A model generated the notes under the pieces. It did no database searches, was not told where the DNA came from, and worked only from the letters and a program-made list of their open reading frames with translations. From NCBI GenBank assembly GCA_963721175.1, contig CAVRIG010000007.1, positions 558,001 to 622,000 on the forward strand: DNA of 64,000 bases, read 5' to 3'. How positions within the stretch are numbered: the first letter of the stretch is position 1; every line of letters begins with the position of its first letter. The position numbers and the translations under genes are program-made. The stretch comes from Aliishimia sp963721175 (GTDB taxonomy: Bacteria > Pseudomonadota > Alphaproteobacteria > Rhodobacterales > Rhodobacteraceae). Below are positions 36,488 to 45,770 of the stretch, piece by piece.

Positions 36488-37764
36488 TCACCTATGTCTC
36501 CGTCGGGCTCCTCGGCCTGCTGGCGCTCTCCATTCCGGTGGGAATCGTGCTCTTTCTGCTCGGCATCGGCATCGACCAGTTCTTCACGCCGTTCCCGCTG
36601 CTGCGCGGGCTTGGCAACCTCGTGTGGTCGTCGTCCAATTCGGCCACGCTGATCGCCATTCCCTTCTTCGTCCTCCTTGGCGAGATCCTGGTCCGGTCGG
36701 GGGTCGCGACACGCACCTATGCCGCGCTCGACAAGTGGATCTCCTGGCTGCCGGGCGGCCTCATACACGCCAACATCGCGACGGCGACGATGTTCTCCGC
36801 GACCTCCGGATCGTCCGTCGCCACGTCGGCGACCGTCGCGACGGTGGCGATGCCGCAGGCGGAGCGGCTGGGCTACGACCCCAAGCTCTTCTCCGGCGCC
36901 ATCGCGGCCGGCGGCACGCTCGGGATCATGATCCCTCCCTCGATCAACCTGATCGTCTACGGGTTCCTGACGCAGACCTCGATCCCGCGGCTTTTCCTGG
37001 CAGGGCTGGTTCCCGGTCTTCTTCTGGCGCTCAGCTTCATTCTGATCACGGCGCTGATCTGCACCGTCCGCCCCGCTCTCGGCGGCGAAACCCGCTCGTT
37101 CTCGATGAATGAAAGGCTTCGGGGCCTCATCGATCTGGTCCCGATCCTGCTTCTCTTCGCGGTCATCATCGGCGCGATCTACAACGGGTGGGCGACCCCG
37201 ACGGAGGCCGCAGCGGTCGGCGTCGCCGGCGCATTCCTCATCGCGCTTTTCATGGGCGGGGTCAGTTTCGACATGCTCCGGCAGAGCCTTTTGGGGACGG
37301 TCAAGATCACGTCGATGATCATGCTCGTCGTGATCGGCGCGTCATTTCTCAACTTCACGCTGTCGTCGGCGGGTTTGGGGAACCAGCTGCAAGCCTTCCT
37401 CGAAGGCATGGGCCTCGACGCGCTGGGAACGATACTCGTCGTCGTGCTGATCTACATCGTGCTCGGGTTCTTCATCGAAACGCTGAGCCTGATGGTGGTG
37501 ACGATACCGATCATCGTTCCCCTCGTCATTGCGCAGGGATACGATCCGATCTGGTTCGGCATCCTGATGATCGTGCTGATCGAGATGGCCCTGATCACCC
37601 CGCCGGTAGGCCTCAACCTCTACGTGGTGCAGGGCGCGCGGCGGAGCGGGAACATCAGCGATGTCATGCTGGGCGCCTTGCCCTACGTGGCGATGATGCT
37701 GCTGATGGCGGGCCTTCTGATCGCCTTTCCCGCAATCGCGCTCTGGCTGCCCAGCATACTCTGA
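36484..37764 (+). CDS. TRAP transporter large permease (DctM type)
   Basis: 426 residues with about 12 hydrophobic spans, the transporting subunit. It begins MITYVSVGLLGLLALSIPVG. Typical segments are IPFFVLLGEILVRSGV, SATSGSSVATSATVATVAMP and GIMIPPSINLIVYGFLT, and near the end EMALITPPVGLNLYVVQG. The start overlaps dctQ by ATGA, so translation is coupled. Confidence 0.92.
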   Translation: MITYVSVGLLGLLALSIPVGIVLFLLGIGIDQFFTPFPLLRGLGNLVWSSSNSATLIAIPFFVLLGEILVRSGVATRTYAALDKWISWLPGGLIHANIATATMFSATSGSSVATSATVATVAMPQAERLGYDPKLFSGAIAAGGTLGIMIPPSINLIVYGFLTQTSIPRLFLAGLVPGLLLALSFILITALICTVRPALGGETRSFSMNERLRGLIDLVPILLLFAVIIGAIYNGWATPTEAAAVGVAGAFLIALFMGGVSFDMLRQSLLGTVKITSMIMLVVIGASFLNFTLSSAGLGNQLQAFLEGMGLDALGTILVVVLIYIVLGFFIETLSLMVVTIPIIVPLVIAQGYDPIWFGILMIVLIEMALITPPVGLNLYVVQGARRSGNISDVMLGALPYVAMMLLMAGLLIAFPAIALWLPSIL

Positions 37765-37825
37765 AGACGCATCGATTTTGAAAAAGATTGCAGCTTCGGG
37801 CCGAACCTGGCTCGCGGTATCTCGA

Positions 37826-37880
37826 CGAAAAAGCGGGTAAGGCAACCAGAACCGAACAAAAACGAAAGAGTTTGTTGACA
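37826..37880 (+). promoter_or_regulatory. probable GlpR-type operator and -35 box upstream of glpD
   Basis: CGAAA at 37826-37830 and CGAAC/CGAAA at 37853-37857 and 37863-37867 form the 10-base-spaced half-sites typical of DeoR-type GlpR operators in alphaproteobacteria. TTGACA lies at 37875-37880, but no convincing -10 follows at 17 bases. The region is A+T-rich compared with its flanks. Role inferred. Confidence 0.45.
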
Positions 37881-37911
37881 GATCGTGTGCAATCATGCTC
37901 GTTTGAGGCAA

Positions 37912-39549
37912 ATGTCCGACGCTTCCAAATCAGCCGGTGCCGAAGGTGCGCCGACCGATCTTTTGATCGTCGGCGGCGGCGTGAACGGCTGCGGCATCGC
38001 CCGCGACGCGGCGGGGCGCGGGCTTTCGGTGACGCTGGTGGAGCGGGGCGACCTCGCGCAGGCGACCTCGTCGGCCTCGACCAAGCTCTTTCACGGCGGT
38101 CTGCGGTATCTCGAATTCTTCGAATTCGGCCTTGTCCGCAAGGCGCTGATTGAACGGGAAACGCTGCTGCGCGCGATGCCGCACATCTCCTGGCCCATGC
38201 GGTTCGTGCTGCCATACCATCCCGAGATGCGGTTCGAGGGGAGCACGCCGACTTCCCGCCTGCTGACGATGTTCATGCCATGGATGAAGGGGCGGCGCCC
38301 GGCATGGCTGATCCGGCTCGGTCTTTTCCTCTACGATCACCTGGGCGGGCGCAAGATGCTGCCGGCCACGACGACGGTGGATCTGCGCCACGCGCCCGAA
38401 GGCGAGGCGCTCGACGCGCGGTTCGAGACGGCGTTCGAGTATTCCGACTGCTGGGTCGAGGATTCGCGGCTGGTGGTGCTGAACGCACGCGACGCCGAGG
38501 CGCGCGGCGCCGACATCCTGACGCGTACGGAACTGGTTTCGGCCGAGGTCCGCGACGGCATCTGGCACGCCGAATTGCGCGACGCCGAGACCGGCGAGAC
38601 CGCGACGCGGACCGCGCGGATGCTGGTCAACGCGGCCGGCCCCTGGGTGGCCGACGTGATTGCCGGACGGATGCGCCGCAACACCGAGGAGCATGTGCGG
38701 CTGGTGCGCGGCTCGCATATCGTGACGCGCAAGCTCTTCGACCACGACAAGGCGTATTTCTTTCAGGGGACCGACGGGAGGATCATCTTCGCCATCCCCT
38801 ACGAGACCGATTTCACCCTGATCGGCACGACCGACACCGAACATTCGGATCCGTCGGAGCCGCCCGTGTGCACCAAGGCCGAGCGTGACTACCTGCTGGC
38901 CTTCGCCTCCGGATACTTCGCCCGCCCGGTGACCGTGGAGGATATCGTCTGGACCTATTCCGGGGTCCGGCCTCTCTACGATGACGGGGCGGCGTCCGCG
39001 ACGGCGGCGACGCGCGATTACGTTCTGAGCGTGGACGAGGGTGCGGGAGCGCCGGCGCTCAACGTGTTCGGAGGCAAGATCACGACCTATCGCAAGCTGG
39101 CCGAGGACGCGCTGAAGAAGATCGGCGCGCATCTGCCGCTGGACAGGGACGCCTGGACCGCGGGCGTGCCGCTGCCGGGAGGCGATTTCCCGGTGGACGG
39201 GTCGGAGCGATTGGCGGAAGATCTGCGTGCGGCGTATCCGTTCCTGACCGAACGCTGGGCACGACGGCTTGTGCGGGCCTATGGAACCGAGGCGCGCAAG
39301 GTGCTGGGAGATGCAGCGAAGGAACAGGATCTTGGCCGGAATTTCGGGCAGGAACTGACCGCGCGCGAGGTGGACTGGCTGATGGAGCGCGAGTACGCTC
39401 GGACCGCAGACGACGTGCTGTGGCGGCGAACTAAACTGGGGCTCAGGCTGTCGGCCGATGAGGCCGCCGACCTCGACGGCTACATGAACGAACGCAACGC
39501 GGACCGCCGCGGAATAGAACACGGCACCCTCGAAGGGGTGGCACTGTGA
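37912..39549 (+). CDS. glpD: glycerol-3-phosphate dehydrogenase (FAD, aerobic)
   Basis: Oxidises sn-glycerol 3-phosphate to dihydroxyacetone phosphate at the inner membrane and passes electrons to quinone. 545 residues from ATG 37912; an ATG 27 bases earlier lacks a ribosome-binding site. FAD-binding LLIVGGGVNGCGIARDAAGR, then SSASTKLFHGGLRYLE, GTTDTEHSDPSEPP and VFGGKITTYRKLAEDAL, all family signatures. Intact. First gene of a glp operon continuing into glpS. Confidence 0.96.
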   Translation: MSDASKSAGAEGAPTDLLIVGGGVNGCGIARDAAGRGLSVTLVERGDLAQATSSASTKLFHGGLRYLEFFEFGLVRKALIERETLLRAMPHISWPMRFVLPYHPEMRFEGSTPTSRLLTMFMPWMKGRRPAWLIRLGLFLYDHLGGRKMLPATTTVDLRHAPEGEALDARFETAFEYSDCWVEDSRLVVLNARDAEARGADILTRTELVSAEVRDGIWHAELRDAETGETATRTARMLVNAAGPWVADVIAGRMRRNTEEHVRLVRGSHIVTRKLFDHDKAYFFQGTDGRIIFAIPYETDFTLIGTTDTEHSDPSEPPVCTKAERDYLLAFASGYFARPVTVEDIVWTYSGVRPLYDDGAASATAATRDYVLSVDEGAGAPALNVFGGKITTYRKLAEDALKKIGAHLPLDRDAWTAGVPLPGGDFPVDGSERLAEDLRAAYPFLTERWARRLVRAYGTEARKVLGDAAKEQDLGRNFGQELTAREVDWLMEREYARTADDVLWRRTKLGLRLSADEAADLDGYMNERNADRRGIEHGTLEGVAL

Positions 39550-39557
39550 GGACGAGG

Positions 39558-40560
39558 ATGACGCTGACGCTGGACGGCGTTTCGAAGGTCGTGGGGGACC
39601 GGACGCATATCTAACCGACCGATCTGACCCTCGAGAAGGGCACGATGAACGTGTTCCTCGGCCCTACGCTATCGGGGAAGACATCGCTGATGCGGCCTAT
39701 GGCCGGGCTCGACCGGCCGGCGACGGGGCGGATCCTGTGGAACGGCGAGGACGTGACAGGCCAGCGCGTGCAGGATCGGGGCGTCGCCATGGTCTACCAG
39801 CAATTCATCAACTACCCGACGATGACCGTCTACGACAACATCGCCTCGCCGATGCGCCTGCTGGGCAAGCCGAAGGACGAGATCGACCGTGCCGTGCGCG
39901 AGGCCGCCGAGCTCATGAAGCTGACCCCGATGCTCGAACGCAAACCGCTGGAGTTGTCGGGCGGCCAACAGCAGCGCTGCGCGCTGGCCCGTGCACTGGT
40001 CAAGGATGCGGGGCTGGTGCTGCTCGACGAGCCTCTGGCCAACCTCGACTACAAGCTGCGCGCGGAGTTGCGCGTCGAGATCCCGAAGATCTTCGAGGCG
40101 TCCGGCTCCATCTTCGTCTATGCCACGACCGAGCCGGAGGAGGCGCTGCTGCTCGGCAGCAACACCGTAACGCTCTGGCAGGGCAGGGTGACGCAGTTTG
40201 GCCCCACGGCGGAGGTCTACCGCCAGCCGGTGGACGCGACGACTGCGCGGGTCTTTTCCGACCCGCCGATGAACTTCCTGCAGATCACGAAGCAGGGCAG
40301 CCGGCTGGTGTTCGGCGATGGCAAGTCGGTCGAGGCCAAGGGCGCGCTTGGCGATCTGCCGGACGGGCGCTTTACCGCCGGCTTCCGGCCCAATCACGTC
40401 GAGATCGAGCCGAACGCGGCCGACAGCATCGAGTTCGAGACCAAGCTGGCCGTGTTCGAGATCACCGGCTCGGAGACGTTCGTGCATCTCGATCACCACG
40501 GGGCGCGTTGGGTGGGACTGATCCACGGCATCCGGAAACTTGATATCGGCTTGCGCGTGC
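39558..40560 (+). pseudogene. glpS: glycerol ABC transporter ATP-binding protein GlpS, nonsense and truncated
   Basis: ATPase of the glycerol importer. It begins TLTLDGVSKVVGDRTHI, then an in-frame TAA at 39612-39614 where a Tyr codon (TAC) is expected, then PTDLTLEKGTMNVFLGPTLSGKTS (Walker A), ELSGGQQQRCALARALV (signature) and LVLLDEPLANLDYKL (Walker B). The C-terminal regulatory domain runs to GIRKLDIG at about 40560, where IS3-family sequence begins, so roughly the last 25-30 residues are missing. Translation could restart at ATG 39645, but that would lose the first strands. Confidence 0.87.
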
Positions 40561-40790
40561 GATGCCGGCCCTGAAGGCTGGTCCTCGCGTGACAAGTTCG
40601 CGGCGGTGCTGGAAACAGCGGCGCTGAACGAGGCCGATCTGGGCGAATATTGCCGCTCGCGCGGGCTCTATCCGGCGCAGATCGCGGCGTGGCGGGCTGC
40701 ATGCGAACAGGCGAACGACCGGGATCGCAGCAGCACGGCCCGGATCGGCCAGGCGACCAGGGAAGAGAAGAAGCGGATCGGCGCCGCCGC
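40561..40790 (+). mobile_element. inverted partial copy of an IS3-family orfA
   Basis: Encodes GPEGWSSRDKFAAVLETAAL through QANDRDRSSTARIGQATREE on the plus strand, nearly identical to the minus-strand orfA at 41341-41835. The two copies form an inverted repeat of about 220 bases. The piece replaces the end of glpS and has neither terminus of the element. Confidence 0.85.
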
Positions 40791-41393
40791 CAGCTCCGCG
40801 CTCTCGCGCTCATGAACTTCCCAGCCGACGATTTTCCGGCTGAAGATGTCCACGATCAGGTAGAGATGGAAGAACATCCCCGCGACCGGCCCGGGCATCC
40901 AGGTGATGTCCCAGGTCCGGACATCGCAGGGTGCGCTGGCCTTGTAGCTGGCGGGAGGGTTTCGTCGGACGGGTGGTCTGGCTCGACCCCGGTGATGCTG
41001 CTGCCCATCTGCGCGCAGGATGCGGTAGAAGCTGGATTCCGAGGCCAGATACCGCCCCTGATCGGCCAGCTTCGGCACGATCCGGCTGGGCGGAAGGCTG
41101 GCGAATTCCGCTGAATTACAGGCTTCCAGCACGGCGGCGCGTTCCGCCGGGCTCAACTTGTTGCGCGGTTCCGGACGCGGCACGAGGGGACGCTGATCGG
41201 GGCGCACCTCTCCGCCCTTGGTCCAGCGCCGCAGGGTGCGGTCGCTGATGTCCAGCTCGGCGCAGGCTTTGGCGCGCCGCGCGCCAGCAGTGACGGCCTC
41301 TTCGATCAGCAGCGCGGGCTTTGGCGATGTGGGGTGCTGATCATGCGTCCTCGTCGTCCCCCCAGATCGCCCGAGCCCTTTTTCGCAGAACAA
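40791..41393 (-). pseudogene. IS3-family orfB transposase, truncated
   Basis: Contains AKACAELDISDRTLRRW, LASESSFYRILRADGQQHHR and the first two catalytic Asp residues (VRTWDITWMPG, LYLIVDIFSRKIVGWEV). The frame ends in ERESAELAA next to the inverted fragment, so the catalytic Glu and about a third of the protein are gone. It overlaps orfA in the -1 frame as usual for IS3. Confidence 0.83.
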
Positions 41394-41835
41394 GCAGAGC
41401 TGCGGTTTCAGCCAGAGCCTTCTCCTTGCGCGCCAGGTCCCGCTCCAGATCCCTGACCCGCTTCGTCTCTTCCCTGGTCGCCTGGCCGATCCGGGCCGTG
41501 CTGCTGCGATCCCGGTCGTTCGCCTGTTCGCATGCAGCCCGCCACGCCGCGATCTGCGCCGGATAGAGCCCGCGCGAGCGGCAATATTCGCCCAGATCGG
41601 CCTCGTTCAGCGCCGCCGTTTCCAGCACGGCCGCGAACTTGTCCCGCGAGGACCAGCCTTCAGGGCCGGCATCGGCATCGGGCAGAAGCTGACCCTCGCC
41701 ACGCGCCTCGGCCCGCCACTTGTGCAGCGTCGCCTCGGAAATCCCTTCCTCCCGCGACACCTGCCGAATGGCCATCTTGCTCGGCGGCAGCATCCGCCTC
41801 GGCACTGCCGCCTTGCGTTCCGGTGAGTATCCCAA
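41341..41835 (-). CDS. IS3-family orfA transposase subunit
   Basis: 164 residues starting GYSPERKAAVPRRMLPPSK, with a helix-turn-helix (IRQVSREEGISEATLHKWRA) and a C-terminal leucine-zipper-like helix (DLERDLARKEKALAETAALL). It appears intact, but its partner orfB is not. Confidence 0.85.
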   Translation of the reverse strand: MGYSPERKAAVPRRMLPPSKMAIRQVSREEGISEATLHKWRAEARGEGQLLPDADAGPEGWSSRDKFAAVLETAALNEADLGEYCRSRGLYPAQIAAWRAACEQANDRDRSSTARIGQATREETKRVRDLERDLARKEKALAETAALLVLRKRARAIWGDDEDA

Positions 41836-41902
41836 GTCATCGTCCTATCCCGCCCGCCTGAAAAGTAGAGGAAAAGAGAGCAGCGGACAACTTCCTGACA
41901 CA

Positions 41903-41914
41903 GGGGGGGGGGGG
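41903..41914. repeat. run of twelve G
   Basis: Homopolymer of 12 G exactly at the junction between the IS3 end and the surviving binding-protein coding sequence. Length is likely to be unreliable in any sequencing method. Confidence 0.9.
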
Positions 41915-42690
41915 CGGTCTATGGCAACATGGACTACGGCAAGAAGGACCCCTCGCTCGGCTGGCGCTATACCGACCTGATGTCGAGCCGACGAGCCCAG
42001 CAGATGTTCTGGTACACCGCATTCACCGCCGACATGGTGGGCGAGAGCGCGGCGGCGGTTCTGAACGAGGATGGCACGCCCAAGTGGCGCATGGCTCCCT
42101 CGCCGCGTGGCGCCTACTGGGAAGACGGCATGAAGGTCGGCTACCAGGACGCCGGATCCTGGACGCTGATGCAGTCGACCCCGGTCGACCGCGCCAAGGC
42201 CGCCTGGCTTTATGCGCAGTTTGTCACGTCGAAGACGGTGGACCTCAAGAAGTCCGATGTCGGCCTGACCTTCATCCGCGAGAGCACCATCAACTCCGAC
42301 CACTTCTCCGAGCGCGCGCCGCGTCTCGGTGGGCTGATCGAGTTCTACCGCTCGCCGGCGCGGGTGCGTTGGTCGCCCACGGGCACCAACGTGCCGGACT
42401 ATCCGCGTCTGGCGCAGCTCTGGTGGCAGAACATCGGCGACGCGATGTCGGGTGTAAAATCCGCGCAGGAAGCGCTGGATGCGCTCTGCGAGGACCAGGA
42501 AGCGGTTCTGGAACGGCTCGCGCGGGCCGGCGGCCAGGGTGAACTCGGCCCGGTTCTGAACGAGGAGATGGGCGCGGAGCAATGGCTGTCCCAGCCGGGC
42601 GCGCCGAGGTCGAAGCTCGAAAACGAGAAGCCCGAACCGGTCACCGTCTCCTACGACGAACTGGTGAAGTCCTGGCAGGACGACAAGTAG
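41915..42690 (+). pseudogene. glpV: glycerol ABC transporter substrate-binding protein, C-terminal fragment
   Basis: An open frame from about 41915 (VYGNMDYGKKDPSLGWRYTD) to 42690 encodes about 258 residues of the second lobe of a large family 1 solute-binding protein, with AYWEDGMKVGYQDAGSWTLM, GLTFIRESTINSDHF and DYPRLAQLWWQNIGDAM. In related bacteria this protein ends the glpSTPQUV operon that starts with glpD or glpS, which fits the truncated glpS upstream. Signal peptide and first lobe are missing. The symbol is inferred from operon position. Confidence 0.75.
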
Positions 42691-42726
42691 TCTTCCAGCC
42701 GCCCCTTGGGGCAGGCTGACACTATC

Positions 42727-42759
42727 GGGCCACGGCGGCAGTTCTGCCGTGGCCCTTTT
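42727..42759 (+). terminator. rho-independent terminator of the glp operon
   Basis: Stem GGGCCACGGC (42727-42736) with GCCGTGGCCC (42746-42755), 9-base loop, then TTTT. Placed 36 bases after the stop of the binding-protein fragment; evidently the original operon end. Confidence 0.88.
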
Positions 42760-42816
42760 CATGCAGGGCTGCCGATGACATTGCGCTTGGAAAAAAGTTC
42801 GCTGCTTCCCGGTCCG

Positions 42817-43197
42817 TCAGGTCTCCTCCAAAACCTTTCGCGCGACCCGGAAGCACTCCAGCGCTTGCGGCACGCCGCAATAGATCCCGACCACATGAAT
42901 GATCGCCCTGATTTCCTCTTGGCTCACGCCGTTGGTGATGGCGCCACGGCAATGGATCTCCCATTCGTGCATCTTGCCGAGCGCGCCGATCATAGCGAGG
43001 TTCATCATGCTGCGGGTCTTGGCGTCGATCACGTCGTCACCCCACCCGAATCCCCAGCACCAGGCCGTCATCGCCTCTTGGAACGGCCGCGTGAACTCGT
43101 CCGCCGCGGCAAGGTTCTTCTCGACATACGCGGCGCCCAGCGTCGCCTTGCGCTGCTCAAGGCCCTTGAGGAAGAGGTCTTCGTCGAAACTGCTCAT
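42817..43197 (-). CDS. carboxymuconolactone decarboxylase-family protein
   Basis: 126 residues from ATG 43197, preceded by AAGGAGA. The AhpD-like helical fold shows in FQEAMTAWCWGFGWGDDVID, RSMMNLAMIGALGKMHEWEI and VSQEEIRAIIHVVGIYCGVP. The two-Cys redox motif of AhpD is absent, so it is closer to PcaC, which decarboxylates gamma-carboxymuconolactone in protocatechuate breakdown. No pca genes are near, so the substrate is open. Confidence 0.85.
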   Translation of the reverse strand: MSSFDEDLFLKGLEQRKATLGAAYVEKNLAAADEFTRPFQEAMTAWCWGFGWGDDVIDAKTRSMMNLAMIGALGKMHEWEIHCRGAITNGVSQEEIRAIIHVVGIYCGVPQALECFRVARKVLEET

Positions 43198-43957
43198 CGT
43201 GTCTCCTTGCCTGCGCCGCTTCTGGGGCCGAAGTTGGTTTCGGACGTCACGGTCCAGGACGTGTTGCGTGTCCTGCAACCCATATGGACCGAGAAAACGG
43301 AGATCGCGTCCCGGCTTCGGGACAGGATTGAAAATGTCTTGTCCCGGGCGACCGTAAACGGGCACCGCAATGGCGACAACCCGGCCGGTTGGAAAGGCAG
43401 CCTGTAAAGATGGCCAAGTGAGAGTATCGACCGGCGGTGGCGCTCGACGACGTGGCGCTCTGTTGGACAGATCTGGAATTTCAGCCGTCATGCGCCGAAT
43501 GCAGGAGGCCGAGGTGAAGGCGGGCCGCGCAGGGTATCTCGACCAGCAGTCCAAGCGCCCCGTAGTCCCACACGGGCTCCGTTGACCTTTCAGGTAATGG
43601 GCGGCGGAGCAGGGATGTCCGCGTGACATGGCGGAAATTGCGCCAGCGCATTCCGTTGGCTCGGAAGTGGAGCGCGGCTGTCAGCGATCCGACATGCTGG
43701 AGCGGCAGCGCGAAGTCAATGGCCGCGTGGGGCGCCTTCCTTTGCGGCGAGGCGACTTTAGATGCTAAGTGATCGGGTCAGGTGCACCGAACTGAGACGC
43801 TGAATATGGTGAGGTACGACGCACAAGCAGGACCAACGAGGCCAAATTACCTGGGATGCGCAGTTCGCGAACTCTCTTACCGTTCCCCAGACGAATTGGG
43901 GGAAAGCGGTTCGGATGATATGCTCGAAACAGTTCAGCAATCATTGGGGAAGATCAC
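43198..43957. other. no gene identified
   Basis: 760 bases without a convincing frame. Short minus-strand frames near 43200-43400 have partial protein character (GRVVAIAVPVYGRPGQDIF) and could be decayed coding sequence. Nothing can be named. Confidence 0.45.
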
Positions 43958-44878
43958 ATGCGAATTGCGACCATGGCGACGGGTGGGATTGGCGGCTTCC
44001 TTGCCGTCAAGCTTGCCAAAGCGGGGCATCAGGTGGCGACGATTGCCAGGGGCTCGCACCTGGACGCAATAAGCCAGAGGGGATTGGCCCTCGATGGTCC
44101 ATCCGGCGTCGACATCGTGCAACCATGGATCGCCACCGACGATACGGCGGAGGTTGGCGAGGTCGATGCGATCTTCTTCGGTGTCAAAGGCGACGCGCTG
44201 GAAAACGCAGCAAGAGCCTGCCTGAAGATGCTGGGGCCGAATACGGTGGTCGTACCCCTTCTCAATGGCGTGGAAGCCTCGGACCGTTTGCTAGAATTTC
44301 TTCCGGAGCAGAATGTCGCGAACGGCATGGCGCAGGTTTCGACGACCATCGCGTCGCCGGGCGTGATCAAGCAAACCGGAGAGTTCAATGTGTTTACCTT
44401 TGCCGAACGCGACAGCCGCCCGTCCGACCGCATCGATGCACTCCGCAAGGCCATAAACGAGGCGGGATCATCCGCACCTGAAACAAGCGATATCGAGCGG
44501 GATGTCTGGTCCAAATTCGTGTTGTTTTCGGCTGTATCCGGTGTAACGGCAGCTGGCCGCTGCACGATTGCGGATATCCTGAGCATCCCAGCTCTTGGCG
44601 ACCTGTTCCGCCGGGTGGTATCTGAATCCGCCGCGATTGGCCGCGCCATGGGTGTAGCCTTGGCTCCGGACATCGAAGAGAAGACCTGGGCCATGGCGAA
44701 CCGTCTTCCCTCAGCAATGCGAGCCTCGACAGCAATCGACTTGGAGAAAGGTCTGCCCCTGGAGCTCGAATGGGTGTCCGGGGCTGCAACCAGACTGGCA
44801 GCCAAAGCCGGTGTCAGTGCCCCTGCGAATGAAACGCTCTATGCTATCTTGATGCCGCACAAGGAGGGGAGGCGCTAG
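43958..44878 (+). CDS. ketopantoate reductase (PanE/ApbA)-family protein
   Basis: 306 residues. N-terminal Rossmann fold with ATMATGGIGGFLAVKLAKAG, then VDAIFFGVKGDALENAARAC and VVPLLNGVEASDRL, the NADPH site of the family. The C-terminal helical domain includes the DVWSKFVLFSAVSGVTAAGR substrate-lysine segment and LEWVSGAATRLAAKAGV. PanE makes pantoate for coenzyme A, but many family members act on other 2-keto acids, and no pan gene is nearby. GGGGAAG precedes the ATG. Confidence 0.85.
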   Translation: MRIATMATGGIGGFLAVKLAKAGHQVATIARGSHLDAISQRGLALDGPSGVDIVQPWIATDDTAEVGEVDAIFFGVKGDALENAARACLKMLGPNTVVVPLLNGVEASDRLLEFLPEQNVANGMAQVSTTIASPGVIKQTGEFNVFTFAERDSRPSDRIDALRKAINEAGSSAPETSDIERDVWSKFVLFSAVSGVTAAGRCTIADILSIPALGDLFRRVVSESAAIGRAMGVALAPDIEEKTWAMANRLPSAMRASTAIDLEKGLPLELEWVSGAATRLAAKAGVSAPANETLYAILMPHKEGRR

Positions 44879-45003
44879 CGCGCTTCTTCGCCCTTTGAGA
44901 TGGATGCGGAGTTTTTTGACAATGCGAACTAAGGGCTGTGTGGTATTCATCCGGCGAGGGCCGTCTGACGGGCGGGACTGGCTTTCTGTAAGAGCCTGAA
45001 GCT

Positions 45004-45423
45004 ATGGCAGATCATAGCATCATGTCCCAAGTTGAAGTCCTCGCGGTCACGGATACCGGGCGCCGACGTCGTTGGACGAACGCCGAGAAGTTGCGGATCG
45101 TGGAGGAAAGCTGCGCGGCGCGGCGGATGGTGGCGGCGACGGCACGGCGGCACGAGATCTCTCGTGCGCTTCTGACGCGGTGGCGTCGCGAGGCACGGGA
45201 AGGCCTGTTGACCGCAGAATGCGGTCGCGCGCATTTCGCGCCGGTTGCCGTGATGACGGACCCCGCGCCCAGGCCGATGACCGCCGATACGCGGGACCGG
45301 CCGGAGGGTGCGGGCCACGCCCGGGTCGAGATCATCCTGCCGAACGGGCGCCGGCTTGTGACCGCCGCCACCACCGAGGCCTCTGTCCTTGCGCGGCTCA
45401 TCCAGGTGTTGGAGCGGGCATGA
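45004..45423 (+). CDS. IS66 TnpA accessory protein
   Basis: 139 residues, helix-turn-helix protein of IS66 elements: RRRWTNAEKLRIVEESCAAR and HEISRALLTRWRREAREGLL. The stop TGA overlaps the ATG of tnpB. Confidence 0.88.
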   Translation: MADHSIMSQVEVLAVTDTGRRRRWTNAEKLRIVEESCAARRMVAATARRHEISRALLTRWRREAREGLLTAECGRAHFAPVAVMTDPAPRPMTADTRDRPEGAGHARVEIILPNGRRLVTAATTEASVLARLIQVLERA

Positions 45424-45770
45424 TCGCGTTTCCGGCAGGGGTGAAGGTGTGGATCGCCGGCGGTGTCACCGACATGCGGCGGGGCATGAACACGCTGGCA
45501 TTGCAGGTGCAGGAGGGGCTCGGGCGTGATCCGCATGCCGGGGAGATATTTTGCTTCCGAGGGCGTAAAGGCGATCTGGTCAAGATTTTGTGGCACGATG
45601 GCGTAGGCATGTCGCTCTATCTGAAACGCCTCGAAGCGGGCAAGTTCATCTGGCCGGTGAGCCGCACGGGCGACGCGGTCCAGATCTCCGCGGCGCAGCT
45701 CGGTTATCTTCTGGACGGAATCGACTGGCGCAACCCGCGCTGGACGCAACGCCCTGCAAAGGTTGGATAA
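45420..45770 (+). CDS. IS66 TnpB accessory protein (IS66 Orf2)
   Basis: 116 residues with the family signature GGVTDMRRGMNTLALQVQE and KGDLVKILWHDGVGMSLYLK. Starts at ATG 45420 within ATGA overlapping tnpA; a frame open further upstream is part of tnpA in another phase. Confidence 0.9.
   Translation: MIAFPAGVKVWIAGGVTDMRRGMNTLALQVQEGLGRDPHAGEIFCFRGRKGDLVKILWHDGVGMSLYLKRLEAGKFIWPVSRTGDAVQISAAQLGYLLDGIDWRNPRWTQRPAKVG

Larger units (their letters stand above)
40791..41900 (-). mobile_element. IS3-family element, 3' truncated
   Basis: Minus-strand orfA and orfB. The right terminus is close to 41900, where TGTCAGGAAGTTGTCCG reads inward on the minus strand. The orfB end and left terminus are missing. 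With the inverted fragment on its left it occupies the position of the lost glp genes. Confidence 0.8.

Noticed and set aside
35935..37764. A single frame joining the small and large TRAP permeases
   Set aside because: Natural DctQ-DctM fusions exist, but here the joining stretch after 36299 is nonsense and the real DctQ end (ending FAETEMLK) lies in the other frame, overlapping dctM by ATGA.
43370..43585. Plus-strand 71-residue frame
   Set aside because: No start signal or recognisable protein pattern; probably intergenic.
42817..43629. A 270-residue version of the carboxymuconolactone decarboxylase gene
   Set aside because: The extra N-terminal 144 residues lack family character; ATG 43197 has a good ribosome-binding site and gives the usual length.
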